The translations under genes and the position numbers were made by a program. The notes under the pieces were generated by a model. That model ran no database searches and was not told the origin of the DNA. It saw nothing but the letters and a program-made list of their open reading frames with translations. A stretch of DNA of 46,435 bases from an uncultured Eubacteriales bacterium. Lineage in GTDB: Bacteria > Bacillota > Clostridia > Lachnospirales > Bianqueaceae. Location: contig CABUPM010000006.1 in the NCBI GenBank assembly GCA_902493345.1, positions 1-46,435 of the forward strand, in the 5' to 3' direction. Positions within the stretch are counted from its first letter, which is position 1. The number at the start of each line of letters is the position of its first letter. This document shows, in pieces, positions 40,015 through 46,435 of the stretch.

Positions 40015-40750
40015 CTATGATCGGAAAATGATTCAGGTCGTCGGCCTTAAGAAGAATTTCGGCAAGCTGCCTGTGCTGTGCGGAATCGATCAGACGATTT
40101 ACGAACGGGAGGTTGTGAGCATTATCGGCCCCAGCGGCAGTGGTAAGAGTACATTTCTGCGCTGCCTGAATCTATTGGAGCGTCCGGATGCGGGGAAGGT
40201 GTTCTTTGAAGGAGACGAGATTACCGGGAAAAAGGTAAAGATCGATGCGTACCGCCAGAAAATCGGCATGGTATTTCAGCATTTTCATGTGTTCCCTCAC
40301 TTGAAGGTGATCGATAATATCACATTGGCGCCGGTTCTGGAGAAAAAGATGCCCAAGGAAGAAGCGCGCAGTATGGCGGAGACGCTGCTGCGGCGGGTCG
40401 GCCTGTATGATAAACGGGACGAATATCCCACAAGACTTTCGGGAGGACAAAAGCAGCGGTTGGCCATAGTCCGGGCATTGGCGATGGAGCCGCAGGTAAT
40501 TCTGTTTGATGAGCCGACCAGTGCGCTGGATCCGGAGATGGTCAAGGAAGTGCTGGATGTTATCCAGGAGCTGGCACAGTCCGGGATGACGACAGTGATC
40601 GTAACGCATGAGATGGGATTTGCCCGCAAGGTCAGCGATCGGGTGCTTTTTATGGATGAGGGCCTGGTACAGGAGGAAGGAACGCCGGAAGAGGTGTTTG
40701 ACCACCCTAAGACAGACCGGTGCCGGGATTTTCTGAGTAAAGTGCTGTAA
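40007..40750 (+). CDS. Amino-acid ABC transporter ATP-binding protein
   Basis: Cytoplasmic ATPase of a polar amino-acid importer (GlnQ/HisP type), 247 aa. Walker A is IIGPSGSGKSTFLRCLNLLE (about residues 39-58), Q-loop MVFQHFHVFPHL, signature TRLSGGQKQRLAIVRALAM, Walker B QVILFDEPTSALDPEM and H-loop VIVTHEMGFARK. The ATG at 40007 overlaps the permease; the next in-frame ATG (40028) would remove only seven residues. Substrate set by the binding protein is unknown. Confidence 0.95.
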   Translation: MINYDRKMIQVVGLKKNFGKLPVLCGIDQTIYEREVVSIIGPSGSGKSTFLRCLNLLERPDAGKVFFEGDEITGKKVKIDAYRQKIGMVFQHFHVFPHLKVIDNITLAPVLEKKMPKEEARSMAETLLRRVGLYDKRDEYPTRLSGGQKQRLAIVRALAMEPQVILFDEPTSALDPEMVKEVLDVIQELAQSGMTTVIVTHEMGFARKVSDRVLFMDEGLVQEEGTPEEVFDHPKTDRCRDFLSKVL

Positions 40751-40762
40751 GGAGGAAGAGAG

Positions 40763-42202
40763 ATGGACGCAAAGCAGTTTATAGAGCAGACAGCGGAAAA
40801 ACTCCGCCAGGAGATGTACGGCGTAGTGGATACGGTCTTCGAATACGCGGAGCTGCAATACAAAGAATATAAATCAGCCGAGTTTTTGAGTGCCAAGCTG
40901 GAGGAGCATGGATTTACCGTCGAACGGGGACTGGCAGAGATTCCGACCTGTTTCGCGGGAACGTGGAGCCAGGGAGAAGGCGGCCGTGTGATGGGCTTTT
41001 TGGGGGAGTTTGACGCACTGGACGGCCTGAGCCAAAAGGCGGGCTGCACGGTTCACACCCCCAAGAAAACCGGCGCGCCGGGTCATGGCTGCGGGCATTG
41101 CTGCCTGGGAACCGGGTCTCTATTGGCTGCGATCCTTCTCAAGGAATATTTAACGGAAACCGGAATTCCCGGAAAGGTCATCTATTATGGATGCCCGGCG
41201 GAGGAAGGTGCGGGATCCAAGCAATTTATGGCGCGGGCAGGACTGTTTGACGAGTGCGATTTTGTATACACATGGCATCCGGCCAGTGAGACGGCGGTGG
41301 ACAGCATGCATTCCAACGCGATTATGGGAGCGAACTTTTATTTTAAGGGGCTTACCGCACATGCCGGAGCGACGCCGTATCTGGGCCGAAGCGCGCTGGA
41401 CGCGGTGGAGCTGATGAGTGTAGGCTGCAATTACCTGAGAGAGCATATGATCCCGGAAGCAAGACTGCACTATGCGTATATTGATGCCGGCGGCACAGCG
41501 CCGAATGTAGTGCAGGATCACGCAGTTGTACGGTATGAGGTCCGGGCTCCGTATGTGAGACAGGCCAAAGACCTGTATGACCGTGTGGTAAAGGTAGCAC
41601 AGGGCGCGGCCATGATGACGGAGACGAAGGTAGAGGTGGAGCTGGCGATGGCCTTTACCGAGTATATTCCCAATGTGGCGTTGGCGGAGATCGCAAGCGA
41701 AGCGATGCAGGAGATCGGCGCACCGCAGTGGGAGGAAGACGATTATAAGCTGGCGAAGGAATATCTGGAGTCCTATCCGGAGCAGACCAAGGCGGCGATC
41801 TGGGAACAATTTGTAGAGAAGTATGGGGACAAGGCGCAGGAATACTGGGATCGTCCGCTGGATAACGGGGTAAAAGCTTTTTCTCCGCAGGATATCTATC
41901 TGTGCGCGGGCTCTACCGATGTCGGCGATGTTGGATGCGCGGTTCCCTGTGTGAATCTGAATGTAGCGACAGCGTGCCTGGGCAATATCGGCCATACCTG
42001 GCAGATGACAGGACAGGCCGGAAGTGTCCTGGGTCATAAGGGAACTGTGACAGCTGGAGAGATGCTGGCGCTTGCCGCAATCCGGACGATGGAGAAGCCG
42101 GAGCAGATCGCTGCGGCCAAAGAGGAAGTGCGCCGCAGAAATGGCGGACGGTATACCTGTCCCTTGCCGGATAGTGTCAAGCCGCCGATCGACACATATT
42201 AA
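40763..42202 (+). CDS. M20 family amidohydrolase (AbgB-like)
   Basis: Zinc/manganese amidohydrolase of peptidase family M20D, similar to the p-aminobenzoyl-glutamate hydrolase subunit AbgB, 479 aa. Motifs: GFLGEFDALDGLSQKAGC, HGCGHCCLGTGSLLAAI (metal His/Cys pattern, about residues 111-127), YGCPAEEGAGSKQFMARAGLF (catalytic Glu pair), TWHPAS, the dimerisation lid with GLTAHAGATPYLGRSALDAVE, and the late NIGHTWQMTGQAG (His). It is last in the transporter operon, 12 bases after the ATPase, so it probably deacylates the imported compound. The ligand (an acyl- or aminobenzoyl-amino acid or similar amide) is inferred. Confidence 0.88.
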   Translation: MDAKQFIEQTAEKLRQEMYGVVDTVFEYAELQYKEYKSAEFLSAKLEEHGFTVERGLAEIPTCFAGTWSQGEGGRVMGFLGEFDALDGLSQKAGCTVHTPKKTGAPGHGCGHCCLGTGSLLAAILLKEYLTETGIPGKVIYYGCPAEEGAGSKQFMARAGLFDECDFVYTWHPASETAVDSMHSNAIMGANFYFKGLTAHAGATPYLGRSALDAVELMSVGCNYLREHMIPEARLHYAYIDAGGTAPNVVQDHAVVRYEVRAPYVRQAKDLYDRVVKVAQGAAMMTETKVEVELAMAFTEYIPNVALAEIASEAMQEIGAPQWEEDDYKLAKEYLESYPEQTKAAIWEQFVEKYGDKAQEYWDRPLDNGVKAFSPQDIYLCAGSTDVGDVGCAVPCVNLNVATACLGNIGHTWQMTGQAGSVLGHKGTVTAGEMLALAAIRTMEKPEQIAAAKEEVRRRNGGRYTCPLPDSVKPPIDTY

Positions 42203-42210
42203 AAATCCCC

Positions 42211-42239
42211 TTGACAAGTGGTTTTCCCGCCTTTATAAT
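42211..42239 (+). promoter_or_regulatory. Sigma-A promoter of the T-box leader
   Basis: TTGACA at 42211-42216, 17-base spacer, TATAAT at 42234-42239, eight bases after the stop codon of the M20 gene. Confidence 0.88.
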
Positions 42240-42245
42240 AGATTC

Positions 42246-42505
42246 ATATTGGAAAAGGCAGGGAAGGGAAGAGTACGCTGTCATGAAACTGCAGAGAGCC
42301 CCGATATGGTGGAAAGGGGTGTGGAAGGACAGCCGAATATGGCCCCGGAGCCGCGTACCGAGACATTGTCAAGGCTACGACGGGTGCGCCCGTGAACGCG
42401 CGGAGGTCTATGACCTCATAAGGCCGGTTCTGTGAGGAGCCGGTGAAACAAGGTGGTAACACGAATGTCCCTCGTCCTTTGGAGTCAGAGGGACATTTTT
42501 ATTTT
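42246..42505 (+). ncRNA. T-box leader (tRNA-Met-responsive riboswitch)
   Basis: tRNA-sensing leader controlling transcription of tatD-metG. The T-box core AAGGTGGTAACACG is at 42450-42463. Stem I can be seen as GTACGC/GCGTAC and GCTGTC/GACAGC pairings around 42273-42356, with AGAGAG before the distal arm and the specifier side reading GAAT-ATG-G (ATG at 42339-42341), then CCCCGGAGC. An AUG specifier fits the methionyl-tRNA synthetase downstream; UAU one base earlier is the alternative reading. The intrinsic terminator ATGTCCCTC/GAGGGACAT with a T-run (42465-42500) competes with the antiterminator when uncharged tRNA binds. Confidence 0.88.
42465..42505 (+). terminator. T-box conditional terminator
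   Basis: ATGTCCCTC (42465-42473) pairs with GAGGGACAT (42488-42496), loop 14, followed by TTTTTATTTT. It is the terminating conformation of the T-box. Confidence 0.9.
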
Positions 42506-42524
42506 GCAGGAGGGGAGGAGCAGA

Positions 42525-43298
42525 ATGTATTTTGACAGTCATGCCCATTACGATGATAAAATGTTTGACGCGGACCGGGATCTGCTGTTGCATTCGCTTC
42601 GGGAAGGCGGAGTGGATTATGTGATTGACTGCGGTTCGGATCTCACCAGTTCCGACAAGGCGATCGAGCTTGCCGCAAGGTATGATTTTATCTACGCGGC
42701 CGTGGGAGTACATCCGGAAGCGGTCAAGGGGCTGGAAGTGGAGGACGCGTCCAGAATCTACAATCTGGCGGAAAGCTCGGATAAAGTGGTCGCGATCGGC
42801 GAGATTGGGCTGGATTATCATTACAAGGAAAACGCGCCGGCCCAGGAACAGCAGGAGTGGTTCATCGAGCAGATTGAACTGGCCAAAGAATTGGAGTTGC
42901 CGATCATTGTGCACAGCCGGGACGCGGCGCAGGATACCTATGATATTCTGGAGCAGTATGACGGCGGAATGTTCGGCGGGGTACTGCATAGCTATACGGG
43001 CGCGCCGGAGATGGCAAAGGCCTATGTAGAGATGGGATTTTATCTGGGGATCGGCGGAATGGTAACATTTCAGAATGCCAAAAGAGTAGCCGCTACGGTC
43101 GAGGCGATTCCGTTGGAACATCTGTTGATTGAGACAGACAGTCCTTATCTGGCGCCGGTGCCGATGCGCGGCAAGCGGAACGATTCCAGAAACCTGCGGT
43201 ACATTACGGAACGCATCGCGCGGATTAAACAGATTTCACCGGAAGAAGTGGCACGGGTTACGAGTGAGAACGCGAAAAAGCTGTTCGGAATTCAATAA
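42525..43298 (+). CDS. tatD: TatD family metal-dependent hydrolase
   Basis: TIM-barrel metal-dependent DNase/hydrolase, 257 aa. Motifs: MYFDSHAHYDD (H-x-H metal pair), AAVGVHPE, AIGEIGLDYHY (Glu/Asp), PIIVHSRDA (His), GVLHSYTG (His) and LLIETDSPYLAP (Asp). The frame extends back into the T-box, but ATG 42525 follows GAGGGGAGGAG and is the family start. It is the first gene under the T-box with metG after it, a pairing common in Firmicutes although often in the opposite order. The exact nucleic-acid substrate in the cell is unknown. Confidence 0.92.
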   Translation: MYFDSHAHYDDKMFDADRDLLLHSLREGGVDYVIDCGSDLTSSDKAIELAARYDFIYAAVGVHPEAVKGLEVEDASRIYNLAESSDKVVAIGEIGLDYHYKENAPAQEQQEWFIEQIELAKELELPIIVHSRDAAQDTYDILEQYDGGMFGGVLHSYTGAPEMAKAYVEMGFYLGIGGMVTFQNAKRVAATVEAIPLEHLLIETDSPYLAPVPMRGKRNDSRNLRYITERIARIKQISPEEVARVTSENAKKLFGIQ

Positions 43299-43315
43299 AA
43301 AGGAGAGCATCAGAG

Positions 43316-45283
43316 ATGAGTGAAAAGTTTTATATTACAACCCCGATCTATTATCCGTCGGATAAGCTGCATATCGGGCATACCTATTGTACGGTAGCGA
43401 CGGACGCGATGGCCCGTTATATGAGAATGCGCGGCTATGACGTAATGTTCCTGACCGGAACGGATGAGCATGGACAGAAAATCGAAGAAAAGGCAAAGGC
43501 TGCCGGTGTGACGCCGCAGCAGTTTGTGGATAATATCGTAGAGGGCAAGGGCGGCATCAAGGATCTGTGGAAGCTGATGAATATCTCCAACGACCGGTTT
43601 ATCCGTACGACCGATGACTATCATGTATCGGCCATTCAGAGCATTTTCAAGAAAATGTATGAGAAAGGCGATATCTACAAGGGCAAGTATGTAGGCAAAT
43701 ACTGCACGCCCTGTGAGAGCTTCTGGACAGAGAGCCAGCTGGTCAACGGCAAGTGTCCGGACTGCGGACGGGATGTTATAGACGCGGAAGAGGAAGCGTA
43801 TTTCTTCCGTTTGTCTAAATATGCGGACCGTGTGCAGAAGCTTCTGGAGAGCGGAGACTTCCTGGAGCCGGCATCCCGTGTTAACGAGATGATCAATAAC
43901 TTTATCAAGCCGGGTCTGGAGGATCTGTGCGTATCCCGTACCAGCTTTACCTGGGGCGTTCCGGTAGATTTTGACTCCAAGCATGTGGTCTATGTATGGA
44001 TTGACGCGCTGTTCAACTATATGACGGCATTGGGGTATATGAATGGCCGCTACCATGACCTGGACCGCTATTGGCCGGCAGATGTGCATTTTGTCGGAAA
44101 AGAGATCGTGCGCTTCCACTCGATCATCTGGCCTGCGATGCTGATGAGTATGGAACTGCCGCTTCCTAAGAAAGTGTTCGGACATGGCTGGCTGAATTTT
44201 AACGGAGAAAAGATGAGTAAGTCCCGCGGCAATGTGGTGGATCCCTATCTGCTGGCACAGCGCTACGGCGTGGATTCTCTGCGTTTCTTCCTGCTGCGGA
44301 CCTTCCCCTTTGGTTCGGACGGTAACTTTACCAATGAGCTGCTGATTCAGACGATCAACGCGGATCTGGCCAACTCGCTGGGCAACCTGGTGTCCCGAAC
44401 TGTAGCGATGGTAGAAAAATATTTTGGCGGGACATTGATTGGGGAGCGTGAAGCGCAGCCCATCGATCAGGAGCTGATCGAGATGGCGGTATCTCTGCGC
44501 GGGCGCTATCAGGAGCAGATGGATAAGTATGCCTTCCAGAATGGCTTGGGAGAGATCTTTAAGGTATTGTCCCGCGCCAATAAGTATATCGATGAGACAA
44601 CACCCTGGGTTCTGGCTAAGGACGAGAGCAACAAGCCGCGTCTGGCGACCGTGATGTACAACCTTCTGGAGACCATCCGTATCTGCGCGTCGCTGCTGAA
44701 GCCCTTTATTCCGGATTCCGCCGATAAGATTCTGGGACAGATCGGAGCAAGCGCGGAGGAGCAGATCTGGGAAGAGGCAGGTCATTTCGGCGTACTGCCC
44801 GCCAATGTGACGGTACACAAGGGTGAGGCATTGTTCCCCAGAATCGACATGGAAAAGGAACTCAAGGAGCTGGAGACGATGGAGGCAGCCGCGGCACCCA
44901 AGAGCGAACCGGCCAAGGTGATTGAGGTTGAACCGCAGACGGAAGAAAAGGTGGATTTCGATACATTCTGTAAGTCTGATTTCCGAGCCGTAAAGGTAAA
45001 AGCCTGCGAGGCAGTGAAGAAGTCGAAGAAGCTCCTTCAGTTCACACTGGATGACGGTACGGGGAAGGATCGCCAGATTCTGTCCGGCATCGCCAAGTAT
45101 TATAAGCCGGAAGAGCTGGTAGGCAAAACGTTGGTAGCCATCGTTAACCTTCCGCCGCGGAAGATGATGGGCCTGGAGAGCTGCGGCATGCTGATCTCCG
45201 CGGTACACAATGAAAACGGAGAGGAGAAGCTGAATCTCCTCATGGTATCGGATCAGATTCCGGCCGGCGCAAAGCTGTGCTAA
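43316..45283 (+). CDS. metG: Methionine-tRNA ligase
   Basis: Class I synthetase charging tRNA-Met, 655 aa. HIGH motif KLHIGHTYCTVATD at about residues 16-29; zinc knuckle CTPCESFW and CPDCGRD (two CxxC pairs, about 127-149); KMSKS motif GEKMSKSRGNVVDP at about 298-311. The C-terminal tRNA-binding domain (about 550-655) has FCKSDFRAVKVKACEAVKKSKKLLQFTLDDGTG, GIAKYYKPEELVGK, and GLESCGMLISA. AAAAAGGAGAGC precedes the ATG. It is transcribed behind the T-box through tatD, so it is predicted to rise when uncharged tRNA-Met accumulates. Confidence 0.97.
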   Translation: MSEKFYITTPIYYPSDKLHIGHTYCTVATDAMARYMRMRGYDVMFLTGTDEHGQKIEEKAKAAGVTPQQFVDNIVEGKGGIKDLWKLMNISNDRFIRTTDDYHVSAIQSIFKKMYEKGDIYKGKYVGKYCTPCESFWTESQLVNGKCPDCGRDVIDAEEEAYFFRLSKYADRVQKLLESGDFLEPASRVNEMINNFIKPGLEDLCVSRTSFTWGVPVDFDSKHVVYVWIDALFNYMTALGYMNGRYHDLDRYWPADVHFVGKEIVRFHSIIWPAMLMSMELPLPKKVFGHGWLNFNGEKMSKSRGNVVDPYLLAQRYGVDSLRFFLLRTFPFGSDGNFTNELLIQTINADLANSLGNLVSRTVAMVEKYFGGTLIGEREAQPIDQELIEMAVSLRGRYQEQMDKYAFQNGLGEIFKVLSRANKYIDETTPWVLAKDESNKPRLATVMYNLLETIRICASLLKPFIPDSADKILGQIGASAEEQIWEEAGHFGVLPANVTVHKGEALFPRIDMEKELKELETMEAAAAPKSEPAKVIEVEPQTEEKVDFDTFCKSDFRAVKVKACEAVKKSKKLLQFTLDDGTGKDRQILSGIAKYYKPEELVGKTLVAIVNLPPRKMMGLESCGMLISAVHNENGEEKLNLLMVSDQIPAGAKLC

Positions 45284-45320
45284 CAATCGCAGTACGGATA
45301 TAATCAGAAATTCATGACGA

Positions 45321-45370
45321 AGCCCATATACGGATGGCTGGGAGCTGTCCGTGTATGGGCTTTATTATTC
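45321..45370 (+). terminator. Intrinsic terminator after metG
   Basis: AGCCCATATACGGA (45321-45334) and TCCGTGTATGGGCT (45348-45361) form a 14-base stem with one wobble, loop 13, then TTATTATT. Confidence 0.88.
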
Positions 45371-45433
45371 AAAAAGCTATGAAAAATAAGAGTGACTTAT
45401 AAAACGACCAATATCTTCCGCTTTCTTTGTATC

Positions 45434-45451
45434 TGCGCTATTATAAGCGCA
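45434..45451. promoter_or_regulatory. Operator-like palindrome upstream of the PPOX-type ORF
   Basis: TGCGCT and AGCGCA (45434-45439 and 45446-45451) flank ATTATA, an 18-base inverted repeat that includes a possible -10 (TATAAG, 45442-45447). No convincing -35 is visible. It may be a regulator site at the promoter, about 40 bases before the start codon. Confidence 0.4.
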
Positions 45452-45492
45452 ACAAACGAGTAATAAAGCTCAAGATACAAGGAGGAATAGTT

Positions 45493-46435
45493 ATGTTGAA
45501 TGAGAATGTTGTAAAGTTGCTGAAAAACGGAATGTGGGATTTGGCTACCTGTGCTGATGGGGAACCCAATGTAGTACCTGTTGCATTCAAGGATGTGCCC
45601 CCGGATGATAAGCTGGTGATTGGCGATGTCTTTCTGGATACGACGCTGAAGAACATCGCAGCGAACAACGGTAAGATTGCTATTTCCGCTTTTGCGGCAC
45701 TGGTCAGCATGGGCGGCGCCCTCAAAGCGTCTATCTTTCTCGGTAAGGGTGAAAATGAGCAGGCCGAGCGGGTCGTGGGAAGCTGTACATGGATGTTGCT
45801 GCTGCTGTCTGTGCTTCTGACCGGCATCATGCTGGCGTTCGGACGACCGATTTTGCTGCTCTTTGGAGCCAGCGCCGATACGATCTTATTTGCGTCAGAT
45901 TACATGAACATCTATTGCCTCGGCACAGTTTTTACCCAAATGACGCTGGGACTGAATGCTTTTATTACAGCACAGGGCAAAACGCTGGTTTGCATGGGCA
46001 ATGTAGCCGTAGGCGCTGCGACGAATATTGTGCTGGATGCGGTATTGATCAACGGTTTTCATAGGGGGGGTAAGGAAGCAGCACTGGCAATCATCATCTC
46101 GCAAGGTGTGTCCGCCTGCTTTGTCATTCGTTATCTTTGCTCGGGCAAAAGCGTTCTGCGGCTTCGACTGCGGAATATCCTCTTTGATGGGAAGCACCTT
46201 TGGCCGTGCATCCTGTTGGGAACATCGCCTGCGCTGATGCAGCTGACGGAAAATCTGGTGGCGATCAGCTTTAACACCTCTCTGCAAATCTACGGCGGGG
46301 ATATGGCGGTAGCGTCCATGAGCATTTTGAGCAGCGTCATGCAGTTTGTGATGCTGCTTTTGCCGGGACTGGTGCACCGGTGCACTTGTCAAGAAAAAGT
46401 AGACACTAAAAAAGGCAAAATTACAGGAAGCCCAG
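45493..46435 (+). pseudogene. Chimeric ORF: PPOX-type flavin protein N-terminus fused in frame to a MATE transporter fragment (runs off the window)
   Basis: AAGGAGG precedes ATG 45493. Residues 1-66 match a small pyridoxamine-5'-phosphate-oxidase-like flavin-binding protein (NENVVKLLKNGMWDLATCADG, then NIAANNGKIAISA) that is normally about 130 aa. At residue 67 (base 45691) the sequence becomes a MATE multidrug exporter, FAALVSMGGALKASIFLGKGENEQAERVVGS, already past the first membrane helices. The MATE part continues to PGLV (base 46374), with a degenerate stretch GFHRGGKEAALAII, then leaves the family for HRCTCQEKVDTKKG. No stop occurs before the window ends. Both halves are incomplete, so I read this as a recombination product or assembly chimera, not a working gene. 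Confidence 0.7.
46387..46435. mobile_element. Possible insertion-sequence end at the window edge
   Basis: From TGTC at 46387 the sequence (TGTCAAGAAAAAGTAGACAC and onward) stops matching the MATE gene and resembles the TGTC...GACA ends seen in some IS3- or IS21-type elements. A palindrome GTGCACCGGTGCAC (46372-46385) lies directly before it. Only 49 bases are visible, with no transposase, so the family is uncertain. Confidence 0.3.

Noticed and set aside
41150..42217. 355-codon minus-strand frame
   Set aside because: Shadow of the M20 amidohydrolase gene; low-complexity His/Arg/Leu composition.
43310..45286. Uninterrupted 658-codon reading frame on the minus strand
   Set aside because: It is exactly antisense to metG in matching register and its translation has no recognisable motif; it reflects codon bias of the synthetase gene.

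Overview
The window looks like about 46 kb of chromosome from a spore-forming clostridial Firmicute, most likely a Lachnospiraceae-type gut bacterium (inferred from gene content, strong AGGAGG ribosome sites, TTGACA/TATAAT promoters with 17-base spacers, and a T-box). The left end is the conserved origin-proximal block mnmE-mnmG-rsmG-noc ... parA-parB, so the replication origin probably lies just to the left. Two perfect parS-type palindromes sit immediately upstream of parA, inside the 3' end of a lipid-kinase gene.

Layout: 1-4.8 kb tRNA and rRNA modification plus a Noc-type ParB protein; 4.9-8.1 kb an acetyltransferase, argS and a diacylglycerol-kinase-like gene; 8.1-11.1 kb parA, parB, a DUF4446 gene and a HAD phosphatase; 11.1-12.5 kb an apparent RNA attenuator in front of a GH29 fucosidase; 12.5-16.5 kb a phosphate module (PhoP-box-like repeats, Na/Pi cotransporter, PhoP/PhoR-like pair); 16.4-21.8 kb an alpha/beta hydrolase, a membrane glycerophosphodiesterase and a second two-component system; 21.8-28 kb galactokinase, an M18 aminopeptidase, an Eis-like acetyltransferase, and an AraC regulator with a long structured leader coupled to an M42 peptidase; 28-31.3 kb a leftward operon with a Gfo/Idh oxidoreductase, two sugar isomerase-like proteins and a membrane protein; 31.4-35.8 kb YlmC/YmxH, an ApbE lipoprotein, a polysaccharide deacetylase, an XRE regulator, a DUF815 ATPase and a small Cys/Gly/Asn-rich membrane protein; 36-38.4 kb an HMGL-like (Re-citrate-synthase-type) enzyme and a D-2-hydroxyacid dehydrogenase; 38.4-42.2 kb an amino-acid ABC transporter with an M20 amidohydrolase; 42.2-45.3 kb a T-box controlling tatD-metG; 45.4 kb to the end a chimeric PPOX-MATE reading frame running into sequence that resembles a transposon end.

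Most genes are ordinary core functions. The signals I would look at first are: (1) a compact RNA with nested stems and a competing intrinsic terminator before the fucosidase gene; (2) the three-hairpin leader of the AraC gene, ending in a terminator-like hairpin; (3) the internally duplicated CCCGN-repeat membrane peptide; (4) a perfect promoter aimed antisense through the XRE gene; (5) the fused gene at the right edge. No rRNA, tRNA, CRISPR array or complete insertion sequence was seen. All family calls come from reading motifs; no database search was run.
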